Shown: positions 1 to 9,157, counted from the stretch's first letter. The stretch: 64,000 bases of DNA from Thermoguttaceae bacterium (GCA_017937485.1 JAGBDN010000083.1:57203-121202), one strand, 5' to 3'. Numbers and translations: made by a program. The notes: generated by a model from the letters alone, not told the origin.

Positions 1-1568
1 TCTTGCCAGCTTTTCGTCGAGCGCAACGTCTCGGCGTCGAGCGCGCCCCTGAACCGATGAACGAACCCCGGATCCCTAACGACAAATTTCAGTCTGCGAA
101 TCGTCGCCCCGTCTAACCGCCATTTCGGCGGATCTTGCGCCAACAACATCGTCGCGCCGGTCAAGTCGAACCCGCTGAAATCGCCGCCGTTAAGCTCGAC
201 GTCGAAGGTCGCGCCGGACAAATCTTTCTCCCGGAACCGCCGCGACGAACGCCAAAGTTCGTCCGGCAACCTTCTCGAATACGTCCGGTCGCCGCGCGGC
301 TCAAACCTTGCGCCGTCGAGTTTTAGCGACGCCCAGCCGGTCTTCCCGCCTTTCCTTCGAATCGCGCTAAGCTCGGGTTCGTACATTCCGGTTTCGAAGA
401 GCAAATCGCCGACGTTTTTGCCGCTAAAGTCCCAACCGGCGATCGTAAAGCCGAACTTGGCGATAATTTCGTCCTCCTTGTAACTGCGCGTCGCCGCGAA
501 CTGCTCGAACGTAATCGTCGCCGCTCGGTCGAAATAAACGTTGCGGAGCGTCGCGTCGGTAAAATCGCAAGCGTCGTAACCGACGATTTTATCGGACTTC
601 CTGCCGATTTTTCCGGAGCTTCGCCAAAGGTCGCCCGGAACCCGCAACTCTCCGTCGTTGAAATAATCAAACTCGGTCGCCCCTTGGTTGTATTGGTTCG
701 CCAAAAAGCGGCAGTCTTCGAGCGTCCACCCGGCGAACGACGCGTCGGCGAAGACGCGGTAAAACTCGGCGTCGCGCAACGTCTTCTCGCGCCAACTTTT
801 AGAGCGTTTCAACTCTTCGAGCGTCGCCGGAATCCCCCAACATAACGTATTTCCGTTGACCGGGTAAGGATCGCCAAACTTATCCCAAACGCCGCCGTAA
901 AGGTCCTCGTAATCGTGGACGTCCGCAACTTCCGGTCGGAAATCGAACCGCGCGCCGTCGAGGTTCAAATTTTCCCAATCGATTTTTTCGGCGACGCTCG
1001 GCCAAAACTCGCGCTCGATTCGCTCCCAACGCGCCTGCGCCGCGCGGAGTTCCGCCCGTTCGTAAGGCTTGGGGCCGCGTACTTTAGACCAATAACGCCC
1101 CGTTTCGAATTCGATCGCCAGCCTCCGCTTCTCCTCCAACGACGAAGCTTGAACGCGCAAACGCTTGTAAAAAAGCCGGACGCGCTCCGCTTTTTCCTCC
1201 GGCGTTTTCGACTCGGCCTCGATCTTGCTCAAGGCGACGTCGTGTTCGATCGCCGCCGCCTTTTGAAGTTCCCCCCATTCCACCGCCTCTTCGCCCCAGT
1301 ATCGATAGAACGAAACCGCCGCCTTATCGGCGATTTCCTTGTTGTACTCGGCGTAAATCCGGCGCAGATTCTCGTCGGCGGTCTCTCCTAAGTAAAGAAA
1401 AACGGTCGTTTGCGGGTCGATTTTCGCCGTCGCCTCGAACGGAACGTCCGGCAAAGACGGCGAATATGTCGTTTCGTCGACGACGCCGAACGTCGTCGAC
1501 GCGCCCCAAAGAAACGCCGTCAAGAACGCGCCGAGCGTCGCGCTCGCTTTTTTCAATATTCCGCGCAT
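1..1568 (-). CDS. secreted pentapeptide-like repeat protein (3' end outside window)
   Basis: The frame is open from an ATG at 1568 down to the window edge, giving 522 codons without a stop, so the C-terminus lies outside. Residues 1-28 form a signal peptide (basic start, hydrophobic core, AST/FG region), so export is expected. Residues about 60-190 are charged and predicted helical. After that come A/L-D/S-G-A-x-F type repeats (LDGARF, DFTDATLRN, WDFSGKNVGD, KDLSGATF, DFSGFDLTGATML) typical of right-handed quadrilateral pentapeptide helices. The start is supported by GGAGG about 7 nt upstream. The protein is a paralog of the gene at 1896-4220: both carry GWDFS-KNVGD, KDLSG-TF and DFSGFDLT-AT blocks in the same order. 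No enzymatic motif was seen and the function is unknown; a structural or binding role in the envelope is inferred only. Confidence 0.8.
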   Translation of the reverse strand, partial: MRGILKKASATLGAFLTAFLWGASTTFGVVDETTYSPSLPDVPFEATAKIDPQTTVFLYLGETADENLRRIYAEYNKEIADKAAVSFYRYWGEEAVEWGELQKAAAIEHDVALSKIEAESKTPEEKAERVRLFYKRLRVQASSLEEKRRLAIEFETGRYWSKVRGPKPYERAELRAAQARWERIEREFWPSVAEKIDWENLNLDGARFDFRPEVADVHDYEDLYGGVWDKFGDPYPVNGNTLCWGIPATLEELKRSKSWREKTLRDAEFYRVFADASFAGWTLEDCRFLANQYNQGATEFDYFNDGELRVPGDLWRSSGKIGRKSDKIVGYDACDFTDATLRNVYFDRAATITFEQFAATRSYKEDEIIAKFGFTIAGWDFSGKNVGDLLFETGMYEPELSAIRRKGGKTGWASLKLDGARFEPRGDRTYSRRLPDELWRSSRRFREKDLSGATFDVELNGGDFSGFDLTGATMLLAQDPPKWRLDGATIRRLKFVVRDPGFVHRFRGALDAETLRSTKSWQ

Positions 1569-1646
1569 CTCCTAACCTCCGTTATTACATTGGTTACGTC
1601 TAAATTTTACGCGCCGTTTATTTGTTTTGCGACGTCGCGCAAACGT

Positions 1647-1675
1647 ATTATACCGAAGGCGAAACGCGACGTCAA
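1647..1675 (-). promoter_or_regulatory. sigma70-type promoter with downstream palindrome
   Basis: On the minus strand TTGACG (1675-1670) and TATAAT (1652-1647) are separated by exactly 17 nt. It lies 79 nt upstream of the start at 1568. A 10-bp palindrome GCGACGTCGC (1629-1638) follows the -10 box by 8 nt, at about the transcription start, and could be an operator; the second paralog has the same arrangement. The rest of the 1569-1895 gap holds this promoter, the terminator at 1838-1876 and nothing else recognisable. Confidence 0.8.
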
Positions 1676-1837
1676 GTAAATTGCGACGTTCCGCGACAAA
1701 AAAGCAAGAAAAGAAAGAAAAATCGACGCCGCGCCGCATATCGCGCTCGACCGCCGCCAGAATCAAACAAAATTCAGAACAATCAAACGCGCCGCTTTTA
1801 GAAATTCAGCGCTTTATTCTAAGAATCAAAAGTCGCG

Positions 1838-1876
1838 AAAAAAACGGGGCGTCGCGCCCTTGCGCCGCCCCGTTTT
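1838..1876 (-). terminator. intrinsic terminator of the second pentapeptide-like gene
   Basis: A perfect 11-bp inverted repeat AAAACGGGGCG / CGCCCCGTTTT (1841-1851 and 1866-1876) with a 14-nt loop lies 20 nt past the stop of the gene ending at 1896. Read on the minus strand the stem runs into seven T residues. Confidence 0.85.
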
Positions 1877-1895
1877 CTCGCCGTTTCCGCCGACG

Positions 1896-4220
1896 TTACT
1901 TCGCCGCTTCCTTCGCGTTTTGCCAATAAGCGTCCGGAAGCGAACCGTCGATTTTGCCGGAAATCGCGACGTCGCCGCCTCTTCCCGCTCGCGCCGTCGC
2001 CGTCGAGCTAAATTGTTCCGCCGTCAGCAAAACGAGATCGCGGTCGAGCAGCCGCTTCGACGAAACGCCGACGTCTCGCCAACGAATCAGACTCCGCAAC
2101 CGCGTTTTAAGATCGAACGGCGACGCGCCGTCAAGTCGGTCGGCGACAACGAGTTTTTCCCCGGCTCGCGCCCGTTCGGCGATTCGGTTCGCGGCGAAAT
2201 CGCCGATCGCGTTTTCGTTGTTCGCCTGCAAAAAAATCGCGCCGTCGACCGTCGCGCCGGTCAAGTCGGCGCCCGCGAGCGTTCGAGTAATCAAGACGCA
2301 ACCCGTTAAATTCAAACCGCTTAAATTCCAGCCGGACATATCGCGGAAGCGGAGGATTTTCCCGCTGAAATCCTTCGCGGCGAACTCCGGACTCGCTTCG
2401 AACGCCCGGCGGTCGAGCGTTTTTTGCACGTCGTCCGGGAAGACGATTCCCTCGAACCGCCCGCGCCGCCCGTTCCAAGTCGACTCCGCCTGTTCGAGCG
2501 TCAAGCCCGATTCGCGCCAAGGGTTGAAGCGCGCGACGTCGAATTGTTGCATCAGCGAACTCGAAAAGTCCGGCGAGTAAAAACGAACGTCGGAAATCAC
2601 CGCGTCGTCGAACTTTACGTCGCCAACGGACGTTTCGAACGTCGCGCCGCTTAAGTCGACGCCGGAAAGGTCGGCGCCGCGCAAATCGACGCAGTTGCCG
2701 AAATAAACGCCGCGCAAGTCCTTGTCGCGCCAACTTTTCGACGCTTGAATCGACGCCGCGTCGACAAAATCGATCGGAACGCGCGGCTTCAAACCGTCCG
2801 TTCCGTTTCCCGGATACAAAACGAACGACTCAAACCGCGTTCGCAAAATCTTCGCGTCGTTGAGTTTAACGCGAATCTCTTCGCTCGGCGTCCCTTGCAA
2901 GATCGCGTATTCGATCGCGCCGCCGACGCTTCGGGCGCTCGCTCTTCCCCAATCGATTCCAAGTTTCAAATCCCGCGGCAGGAGCGTCGCGTCGGTCAAG
3001 TCGAAACCGCTAAAGTCGCCTTCGTTAAGGGAATAGTAAAACGTCGTTCCGCTCAAATCCTTTTCGTCGAAAAAGCGCGACCGTCGGAACAGCTCGTTCG
3101 GGAGGTTCGCCGGAATTTCGACGCGGCGCTTTGTCGCCTTTCCTTCCCAATATTCGCCGTCGAAACGCGGCGGGTCGAAGCGGGCGCCGTCGATTTTAAC
3201 GCCCTTCCAACTTGCGACGCGGACGTCGCCGACGTTTTTCTCGGAGAAGTCCCAACCGGCGAGGTCGCCGTAAAGTTCGAGTCCGACAAGTCGGTTCTCC
3301 TTAAACGACAAGGTTTGCGCGAACGACTCAAACGAAACCGTCGCGTCGAAACGGCAGTTTTCGAAACGCGCGTCGGTCAAATCGGCGCCGTCGAAATTCG
3401 CGTTCTTCAAAAAGCGGCAGTCTCGAAAACGAATTCCGGCCAACGACAAGCGGCTCATATCGCAATTGAAAGCGAGCCCGCGAACGGTTCCAACGCGTCG
3501 CCCAACGTTCGGTTTTTGCGGGTCGGCGACGAACGATTCCCGACGCAACGCTTCCCAACGGAGCGGAACCGCGAAATCCGGCCTCGGAATCCCGGCGCCC
3601 GAATCGAACGAAACCCAGCCAAAAATCGGCTTGTCGACGATCAAAACGCCTTCGAATTCCGTCAAAGCGCGCGGGTCGAACTTGCCGTCTTCTCGTCGCA
3701 ACTCCATATTTCGCCGACGTTGCGGCTCGTCTTCCGTCGGGTCGACCAACTCCTTTTCCCACTTTGCCAGCGCGGCGTCGACGAGCGCTTGGTCGGCGCC
3801 GATCTCCGCCCAATCCCGCCGAGTTTTCCGCCCTTCGGCTTCGGCGCGCGCCTTTTCCTCGTTCAAAATCAGCTCGCGCCAACGTTCGACAAGGGGCGCC
3901 CATTCGCGAGCGCGCTCGTTCGCGGCGTCGAAGTCGGGCCGGTAAAGCCCGGGCTTATCGAATCTTGAAGCGACGGCGTCCCAGTCGGAAAACCAGCCGG
4001 CCTCCTGTAAAACGGCGCAGAAAACCCAATCGGTCGCGACGGTCGCCTTCCCTTCGCTCGACGACGCAACCGTTTCATTTTTCTTAACTTGCGTCTCCTC
4101 CGTTTGCGCGAACGCGACGTCGTTTCCCAACGCGCTAAGCGCCGCCCCAAGAATCGCCGCTCCCCAAAACGCCGCCGGAACAAACGCCCCCGTTCGACGT
4201 CGACCGTTCGTCTTTCGCAT
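1896..4220 (-). CDS. secreted pentapeptide-like repeat protein
   Basis: A 774-residue protein. The ATG at 4220 was preferred over an in-frame ATG at 4244 because AAGGAG sits 6 nt before it and because it gives a normal signal peptide (basic MRKTNGRRR, then a hydrophobic stretch ending near AFAQ, residue about 39). Residues about 70-150 are charged and helical. From about residue 170 to the C-terminus the chain alternates pentapeptide-like rungs (ADLTDARFEN, LRGADLSGVDLSGATFE, LAGADLTGATVDGAIF) with recurring S-K/R-S-W/F-R-x-K-D-L blocks. It is the full-length version of the paralog truncated at the window edge, transcribed in the same direction but from its own promoter. No catalytic signature is visible. 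The tandem arrangement points to gene duplication; an envelope structural or effector-binding role would be a guess. Confidence 0.85.
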   Translation of the reverse strand: MRKTNGRRRTGAFVPAAFWGAAILGAALSALGNDVAFAQTEETQVKKNETVASSSEGKATVATDWVFCAVLQEAGWFSDWDAVASRFDKPGLYRPDFDAANERAREWAPLVERWRELILNEEKARAEAEGRKTRRDWAEIGADQALVDAALAKWEKELVDPTEDEPQRRRNMELRREDGKFDPRALTEFEGVLIVDKPIFGWVSFDSGAGIPRPDFAVPLRWEALRRESFVADPQKPNVGRRVGTVRGLAFNCDMSRLSLAGIRFRDCRFLKNANFDGADLTDARFENCRFDATVSFESFAQTLSFKENRLVGLELYGDLAGWDFSEKNVGDVRVASWKGVKIDGARFDPPRFDGEYWEGKATKRRVEIPANLPNELFRRSRFFDEKDLSGTTFYYSLNEGDFSGFDLTDATLLPRDLKLGIDWGRASARSVGGAIEYAILQGTPSEEIRVKLNDAKILRTRFESFVLYPGNGTDGLKPRVPIDFVDAASIQASKSWRDKDLRGVYFGNCVDLRGADLSGVDLSGATFETSVGDVKFDDAVISDVRFYSPDFSSSLMQQFDVARFNPWRESGLTLEQAESTWNGRRGRFEGIVFPDDVQKTLDRRAFEASPEFAAKDFSGKILRFRDMSGWNLSGLNLTGCVLITRTLAGADLTGATVDGAIFLQANNENAIGDFAANRIAERARAGEKLVVADRLDGASPFDLKTRLRSLIRWRDVGVSSKRLLDRDLVLLTAEQFSSTATARAGRGGDVAISGKIDGSLPDAYWQNAKEAAK

Positions 4221-4301
4221 CGTTAACTCCTTCTTAACGTTCAAGTTGCATTTTCCGTCGTCCGCCGCGTTGCCTTCTTTGCGCGACGTCGCGTCTTGTT
4301 T

Positions 4302-4330
4302 ATTTTACCCAACCCGCGACGCGACGTCAA
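4302..4330 (-). promoter_or_regulatory. sigma70-type promoter with downstream palindrome
   Basis: TTGACG (4330-4325), 17-nt spacer, TAAAAT (4307-4302) on the minus strand, about 80 nt upstream of the start at 4220. The same GCGACGTCGC palindrome as in the neighbouring paralog lies at 4283-4292, 9 nt after the -10 box. The TTGACGTCGCG sequence around the -35 box is shared by both promoters. Confidence 0.75.
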
Positions 4331-4425
4331 GCGCCGCAACCGCGTCGCGACAAAAAAAACGCGTCGACGAAGCCGCAAAGCTCCGCCGACGCGTCAAAAA
4401 CAAACAAATTTCAAACTTTTCAAAC

Positions 4426-4451
4426 GCGGCGACGCCGAAAAACGCCGCCGC
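4426..4451 (-). terminator. possible weak terminator after hslU
   Basis: GCGGCG (4426-4431) pairs with CGCCGC (4446-4451) downstream of the hslU stop. The following T tract is short (GTTTG), so termination would be weak; transcription may run on into the pentapeptide gene. Confidence 0.3.
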
Positions 4452-4510
4452 TTGTTTCGCCGACTTTTCGCCGACGCCAAAAGCGCCGCTAAGTCGCGCC
4501 GAATCGACGC

Positions 4511-6172
4511 TTACAGAACGAACTTGCTCAAATCTTCGTCCTTCGCGACGCGGTCGATCTTCTCGCGGACGTAAGCCGCGTTGACGACGACCCGTCCGAG
4601 CCCCATTTCCGGCGCTTCGAAACTCAAGTCTTCGAGCAACAGCTCCATCATCGCGTAAAGTCTTCGCGCGCCGATGTTTTGCGTCGTCGCGTTCGTCGAC
4701 GCGGCGTACTCGGCCAGCGCTTCGATCGCGTCCGGCTCGAAAACCAAGTCGACGTTTTCCGTCTTGAGCAACGCGACGTACTGCTTCGTCAGCGCGCTCT
4801 TCGGCTCCGTCAAAATCCGAACGAAATCCTCTTTTTTCAGCTCCGACAACTCGACGCGAATCGGGAAACGGCCCTGCAGCTCCGGCGTTAAGTCGCTCGG
4901 TTTCACGCGATGGAACGCTCCCGCCGCGATGAAAAGAACGTGTTCGGTCGAGAACATCCCGTGTTTCGTCTGCACCGTCGTTCCTTCGACGATCGGCAGC
5001 AAGTCGCGTTGGACGCCTTGTCGCGACACGTCGGCGCCGCGCCCGCCCTCGCTTCCGACGATTTTGTCGATCTCGTCGATGAAGATAATCCCGAGATTTT
5101 CGGCGAGTTCGACCGCCCGCGCGTCGATCTTTTCCTTGTCGAGCGCGCGCTCCGACTCCTGCTCGACGAACGCCGCCCGGGCCTCCGACACCGGAATTTC
5201 CCGACGCGAACGACGACGCGGCGTCAAACTTTCGAGCATACTTTGAATTTCGTCCTGCATATTTTCGAGCCCGACGCCCCCCATCACGACCGGGGACGAA
5301 CGCCGCTCTTCGACGACCGGAATCGTTTCGTTCTCGTATTCGCCGAGTCGGAGCCGCCGTTCGATTTCGTCGCGGTCGACGACGCGCTTCGGCGCCGCGT
5401 CGAGTTTCGCAACTTTATCGTTTGCAACGGTTTGCGACTCGGCTTGCGGTTCGGCGGCGGTCGCGGTTTCGACGTTCGACGGCGCGTTTTTCACCGCTTC
5501 GTCGACCGCTTTCGCCATCGCTTCGAAACTCGCGGTCGGGTTCGTCGGGTCGAATTTCAAGTCGCGGACGGCGTCCATCGCGGCGCGAAATTTCGGGTCG
5601 CGCGACGCCGCCTCCATCGCCGCCGCGAACGGATCGCTCGGATTCGTCGACGCAAACGCCGACGCGGAAGTCGTTTGTTCGTCGGTTTTAGCGTTTTCTT
5701 TCGACGAACCGGCTTCCTCCGCCGCCTTCGCTTCGGCGTCGCGGTTTTCCCGTTCGAACTTCTCGACCAACGCGTCGACGATTCGCTTCTCGGCGGCCGA
5801 TTTCGCTTTTTCGGCGACCAGTTCCCGCTCCTCGGCGCGAACGATTCCGACGGCGTTTTCGACGAGTTCGCGCGCCATACTCTCGACGTCGCGCCCGTAA
5901 TAGCCGACTTCGGTGTACTTCGTCGCGTCGACTTTCACAAACGGCGCGCCGGTCATCGCCGCCAAGCGCCGCGCGATCTCCGTCTTCCCGACGCCGGTCG
6001 GGCCGATCATCATCATATTTTTCGGGCCGATTTCGTCGCGCATTTCCTCGGCGACGCGCTGTCGACGCCAACGGTTGCGGATCGCGACCGCGATGGCGCG
6101 CTTCGCTTCGCGCTGTCCGACGATGTATTTGTCGAGTTCCTCGACGATTTGACGCGGCGTCAATTCCAACAT
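4511..6172 (-). CDS. hslU: ATP-dependent protease ATPase subunit HslU (ClpY), long I-domain
   Basis: HslU is the hexameric AAA+ unfoldase that feeds substrates into the HslV peptidase in the cytoplasm. The protein has 553 residues from the ATG at 6172, with GAGGAG inside the end of hslV as ribosome site. Walker A GPTGVGKT is at residues 57-64, Walker B is IIFIDEID, sensor/arginine region GRFPIRVEL follows, and the C-terminus ends DLSKFVL, the tail that docks into HslV. Family members are usually about 440-460 residues; here the I-domain (about residues 130-320) carries roughly 100 extra residues rich in Ala, Glu, Ser and Thr. hslV lies only 2 nt upstream, so the two are translationally coupled. 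Identification is firm; the role of the insertion is unknown. Confidence 0.96.
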   Translation of the reverse strand: MLELTPRQIVEELDKYIVGQREAKRAIAVAIRNRWRRQRVAEEMRDEIGPKNMMMIGPTGVGKTEIARRLAAMTGAPFVKVDATKYTEVGYYGRDVESMARELVENAVGIVRAEERELVAEKAKSAAEKRIVDALVEKFERENRDAEAKAAEEAGSSKENAKTDEQTTSASAFASTNPSDPFAAAMEAASRDPKFRAAMDAVRDLKFDPTNPTASFEAMAKAVDEAVKNAPSNVETATAAEPQAESQTVANDKVAKLDAAPKRVVDRDEIERRLRLGEYENETIPVVEERRSSPVVMGGVGLENMQDEIQSMLESLTPRRRSRREIPVSEARAAFVEQESERALDKEKIDARAVELAENLGIIFIDEIDKIVGSEGGRGADVSRQGVQRDLLPIVEGTTVQTKHGMFSTEHVLFIAAGAFHRVKPSDLTPELQGRFPIRVELSELKKEDFVRILTEPKSALTKQYVALLKTENVDLVFEPDAIEALAEYAASTNATTQNIGARRLYAMMELLLEDLSFEAPEMGLGRVVVNAAYVREKIDRVAKDEDLSKFVL

Positions 6173-6174
6173 AA

Positions 6175-6705
6175 TCACAACTCCTCGACGACGATATTGT
6201 CGTTCGTGTAAATATCGATTTGCGACGCGATTTTCATCGCTTCGACGACGATTTCCTTCGCCGACAGCCCCGAATGCGCCGCCAACGCCTTCGCCGCCGC
6301 GAGCGCGTAATTTCCGCCGGAACCGATCGCGGCGATTCCGTCCGTCGGCTGCACGACGTCGCCGTTGCCGCTGATAAGGAGCGTTTCGTTCGCCGAAACG
6401 ACGATCGCCATCGCCTCCAACTTCCGCAACGCGCGGTCGGTGCGCCATTCTTTCGCCAATTCGACGGCGGCTCGCGTTATATTTTGCGGGTAATCCTTCA
6501 ACCGCGCCTCGAGCCGCTCCATCAACGCGAACGCGTCCGCGGTCGACCCGGCGAACCCGACCAACACGCGACCGTCCAAGAGCCGCCGAATTTTGCGCGC
6601 GTCCGCCTTCATAATCGACGAGCCGAACGTTACCTGCCCGTCGCCGCCGATCGCGACCGCGCCGCCTTTGCGCACCGTTAAAATCGTCGTACTGCGCGAT
6701 TTCAT
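6175..6705 (-). CDS. hslV: ATP-dependent protease peptidase subunit HslV (ClpQ)
   Basis: HslV is the threonine peptidase of the HslUV complex, related to proteasome beta subunits. The ATG at 6705 (AAGGA about 9 nt upstream) gives 176 residues, the normal family length. The catalytic threonine is expected at residue 6 in the sequence [11 protein letters not shown], so a five-residue MKSRS propeptide would be removed. The GGDGQVTFG segment and the later [14 protein letters not shown] and YTNDN stretches are characteristic. An in-frame ATG 45 nt further upstream was rejected because it would make an unusually long propeptide and lacks a better ribosome site. It is followed directly by hslU; the gap of 108 nt to the upstream HD-domain gene has no clear promoter, so read-through from there is possible. 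Confidence 0.96.
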   Translation of the reverse strand: MKSRSTTILTVRKGGAVAIGGDGQVTFGSSIMKADARKIRRLLDGRVLVGFAGSTADAFALMERLEARLKDYPQNITRAAVELAKEWRTDRALRKLEAMAIVVSANETLLISGNGDVVQPTDGIAAIGSGGNYALAAAKALAAHSGLSAKEIVVEAMKIASQIDIYTNDNIVVEEL

Positions 6706-6813
6706 CCGTCGTTTCCTTCTTTCCGCCAATGCTAAGCCGTTAACCGGCAAAAGTTAAACCGCGTCCGTCTCCGAACGCGGCCCTTCGTTTTCGCTTCTCG
6801 CCGACGCCGAACG

Positions 6814-7779
6814 TCAAAACTTAATGAGCTTCCGCTCAAGGCTCGGAATGTAATTCGTCCAACCGCCGCCGACGTTCGGGTCTTCCGCGATGTGCTTTTG
6901 GAACTCCGCCAATTTCGCGTCGAGCGAATCGATGTAGTGCAGCGCCATCGCTTCGAGCGACGCCGGAACCTTCGCGGCGCCGTTTTCGGGCGTTCCGTGA
7001 TGCGATAAGATCATATGTTTCAACAAGATAGCGAGGCGTTCGTCGAACGGTTCGCCGGTCAACTTTTCCGTTTCCGCGATCTTTTTCGTCAAAATTTCGA
7101 CGCCGAGATACGGGTGCCCGAGCGCTTGCCCGGCGTCGGTATACACCGGATTCGTCGGGTCGTCCGACAGTTCGATCGTCTTGCCGACGTCGTGCAGGAA
7201 CGCGCCGACGAGAAGCAAGTCGGCGTCGAGCGCGGCGCCGTAATGGGACGCGATTCGCGACGCCAGCTCCATCGTCGACGCGGTGTGTTCGAGGAGCCCG
7301 CCCGGGTGCGCGTGATGCAGTCGGACGCCGGCGTATCCGCGCGAAAAGCGTTCGACGAACGCGTCGTCGGTTAAAAAGCAGTCGGCTAAGTCGCGCAATT
7401 TCGGGTTTTTCATCGCGCCGAGCAACTCGCGAACCCGCTTCCAAAGCGCGGCGACGTCGACGGCGGCGTCGCGGGTAAAGTCTTCGAGCGCGACGTCTTT
7501 CGAATCGACTTTCGTCAGTTTTTTCGCGATGACCTGAATGTTCCCTTGGAACCGCTGCGCCATCCCGTCGCAACGAACGAAATCGCCGTCGGCGAATTGG
7601 CGAAACATCTCTTCGGTCGCGTTCCAAAGGCGACCGGAAACGCTCCCGGTGCGGTCGGTCAAAACGAACTGCAGATAAAGAACGCCGTTTTTATTCGGAC
7701 GCAACGCCTTCTCAACGACGCGGTACGTCTCGGAAACGACGTCGTTTTCTTTGATTTGATTAACAAAAAGACGGCTCAT
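6814..7779 (-). CDS. OB-fold/HD-domain protein, YhaM-like 3'-5' exoribonuclease family
   Basis: The 321-residue protein has an N-terminal OB-fold (about residues 10-95, with VLTDRTGSVSGRLWNA) and a C-terminal HD phosphohydrolase domain. HD metal ligands are visible as H155/H156 (LHHAHPGGLLEHT), H196-D197 (FLHDVGK) and SHHG near residue 268. This architecture matches YhaM/Cbf1, a nuclease that trims single-stranded RNA or DNA 3' ends; activity is inferred from family. The start at 7779 was chosen because GGGGTG lies just upstream and because family members begin close to the OB-fold; an ATG at 7794 is an alternative. It precedes hslV in the same direction, so it may share a transcript with the protease genes. 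Confidence 0.85.
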   Translation of the reverse strand: MSRLFVNQIKENDVVSETYRVVEKALRPNKNGVLYLQFVLTDRTGSVSGRLWNATEEMFRQFADGDFVRCDGMAQRFQGNIQVIAKKLTKVDSKDVALEDFTRDAAVDVAALWKRVRELLGAMKNPKLRDLADCFLTDDAFVERFSRGYAGVRLHHAHPGGLLEHTASTMELASRIASHYGAALDADLLLVGAFLHDVGKTIELSDDPTNPVYTDAGQALGHPYLGVEILTKKIAETEKLTGEPFDERLAILLKHMILSHHGTPENGAAKVPASLEAMALHYIDSLDAKLAEFQKHIAEDPNVGGGWTNYIPSLERKLIKF

Positions 7780-7873
7780 AACACCCCGTTTCATTTTCGC
7801 GACAACAATTAACGCGTTCGCCGCCTCGCCGGTCAATTTTAGACGCGGCGCGCGAACGGCGACCGAACGTTTT

Positions 7874-7901
7874 ATTATACCGCGCCGCCCTCAAAAGCCA
7901 A
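7874..7901 (-). promoter_or_regulatory. sigma70-type promoter for the HD-domain gene
   Basis: TTGGCT (7901-7896), 16-nt spacer and TATAAT (7879-7874) on the minus strand, about 95 nt before the start at 7779. Confidence 0.7.
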
Positions 7902-8009
7902 GAGGCGCGGCGCGTTTTGCCCGCTCAAATTCGCTTTTTTCGACTTTTTCCGTTTCTCGCTCCCTCAATCCGACTTTTTTCCACGTTGTTTTCAACGTCG
8001 GCGTCGAGA

Positions 8010-9041
8010 TTAGAGCGTTTTTACGAGCGCCGTCGCGCGACGGCCTCTCGTAAAGTCCAAGTTGTCCAAAAATTGGTCGGCGGCGCCGTCTTCGGGAACG
8101 ACGACGCAAATGTCGCGCGCAATCCGCGTCCCGGGCGGCGTTCGTCCGTTCGCGTCGGCGACCGTCTCCGCGATCAAAGCCTCCAACGTCGCTTCCAATT
8201 GTCGGCCGCGACACTCGGGCGCGACCCGCAACCGCGGAACAATCAACCGCGCCGTCGTTTGACCGTCGGGCGCGACGGCTCGCAGTTCGTAAGCGCAAAG
8301 GCTCGCCGTCGTATTCCCGGCGACGTTTTCAATCGCTCTCGTCCAAGCGTTCGGAAAATTACGTTCGATCGTCGCAAGCCGCCAATTCGGCGCGCGCCGC
8401 GGTTCCGCCTCCCGCGCGATCCAACCGGGCGGCAACATCGTTTGCGCCCAGAGCGCCCTCGCGTCGATCCGCCGCTCGACAAACGCTTCCCCTTCTTCGT
8501 ATCCCGCGTCGACGAAATATTGGCGAGCGGGATCGGCGTCGAAAAAACCGATCGGCGAACCGACGCCGTACACGCCGTTTAACAGCGGCGACCCGGTCGG
8601 CTCGTCCTCGCCGTCGTTCGCTCGGGGCGGCGCGCCTCCGGCGTAAACGCGTTCGAACCCCCGTTCTCGCAACTTTTGCTCGGTCGCTTCAATCAAAGCG
8701 CGCGCGACTTTTTCCTTCTCGGCGTCGGCGACGTCGGAGGCGAAAAACGGCCCGAAGAGCGCGGCGTCGGAAGCGGCGTTTACGTCGTCGGTCGGAGCCG
8801 CCGCGGCGACGAGGCAAGCGACCGGCGTCGGCGCGTCCGAAGCGTTTTCGACCGCCCAAAAAGACGCTTCCGGCAAGAAAAAGCAACTGTTCAGAAATTC
8901 TTCGTCGAATAAATCCCGGTAAGTTCTGGGCGCCTTGTCCGCCTTCGGCGCGTAAAAAGCCGGATCGAGTTCTTGCTCCCAAAACGAGGCGAACCTCGCG
9001 CGTCCCGAAGTATTCCAATTATTAAACGCTTGAATTTTCAT
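8010..9041 (-). CDS. GNAT-like N-acetyltransferase family protein
   Basis: A 343-residue cytoplasmic protein without signal peptide or membrane segment. Residues about 80-150 (PVACLVAAA, then EKVARALIEATEQKLRERGF-RVYAGG) resemble the beta4-alpha3 core of acetyltransferases where acetyl-CoA binds, and residues about 250-300 (RLRVAPECRGRQLEATLEALI) again look like the V-x-P-x-x-R-G-x pyrophosphate loop region, so two GNAT-like halves are plausible. Q/R-x-x-G-x-A is imperfect in both, hence only moderate certainty and no substrate prediction. AAGAAG precedes the ATG at 9041. It has its own promoter at 9158-9185 and appears to be a single-gene unit. Confidence 0.6.
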   Translation of the reverse strand: MKIQAFNNWNTSGRARFASFWEQELDPAFYAPKADKAPRTYRDLFDEEFLNSCFFLPEASFWAVENASDAPTPVACLVAAAAPTDDVNAASDAALFGPFFASDVADAEKEKVARALIEATEQKLRERGFERVYAGGAPPRANDGEDEPTGSPLLNGVYGVGSPIGFFDADPARQYFVDAGYEEGEAFVERRIDARALWAQTMLPPGWIAREAEPRRAPNWRLATIERNFPNAWTRAIENVAGNTTASLCAYELRAVAPDGQTTARLIVPRLRVAPECRGRQLEATLEALIAETVADANGRTPPGTRIARDICVVVPEDGAADQFLDNLDFTRGRRATALVKTL

Positions 9042-9157
9042 CTGTCGCTTCTTCTTTCGTTTGGACGCGTTCGCGCTACCGCCGACCGGGCCGCGCTTCG
9101 CTTGCGAACGACGTCGTCAATTTCCCGCTTTCCAATTCTACCGCGTTAATCACCCCT

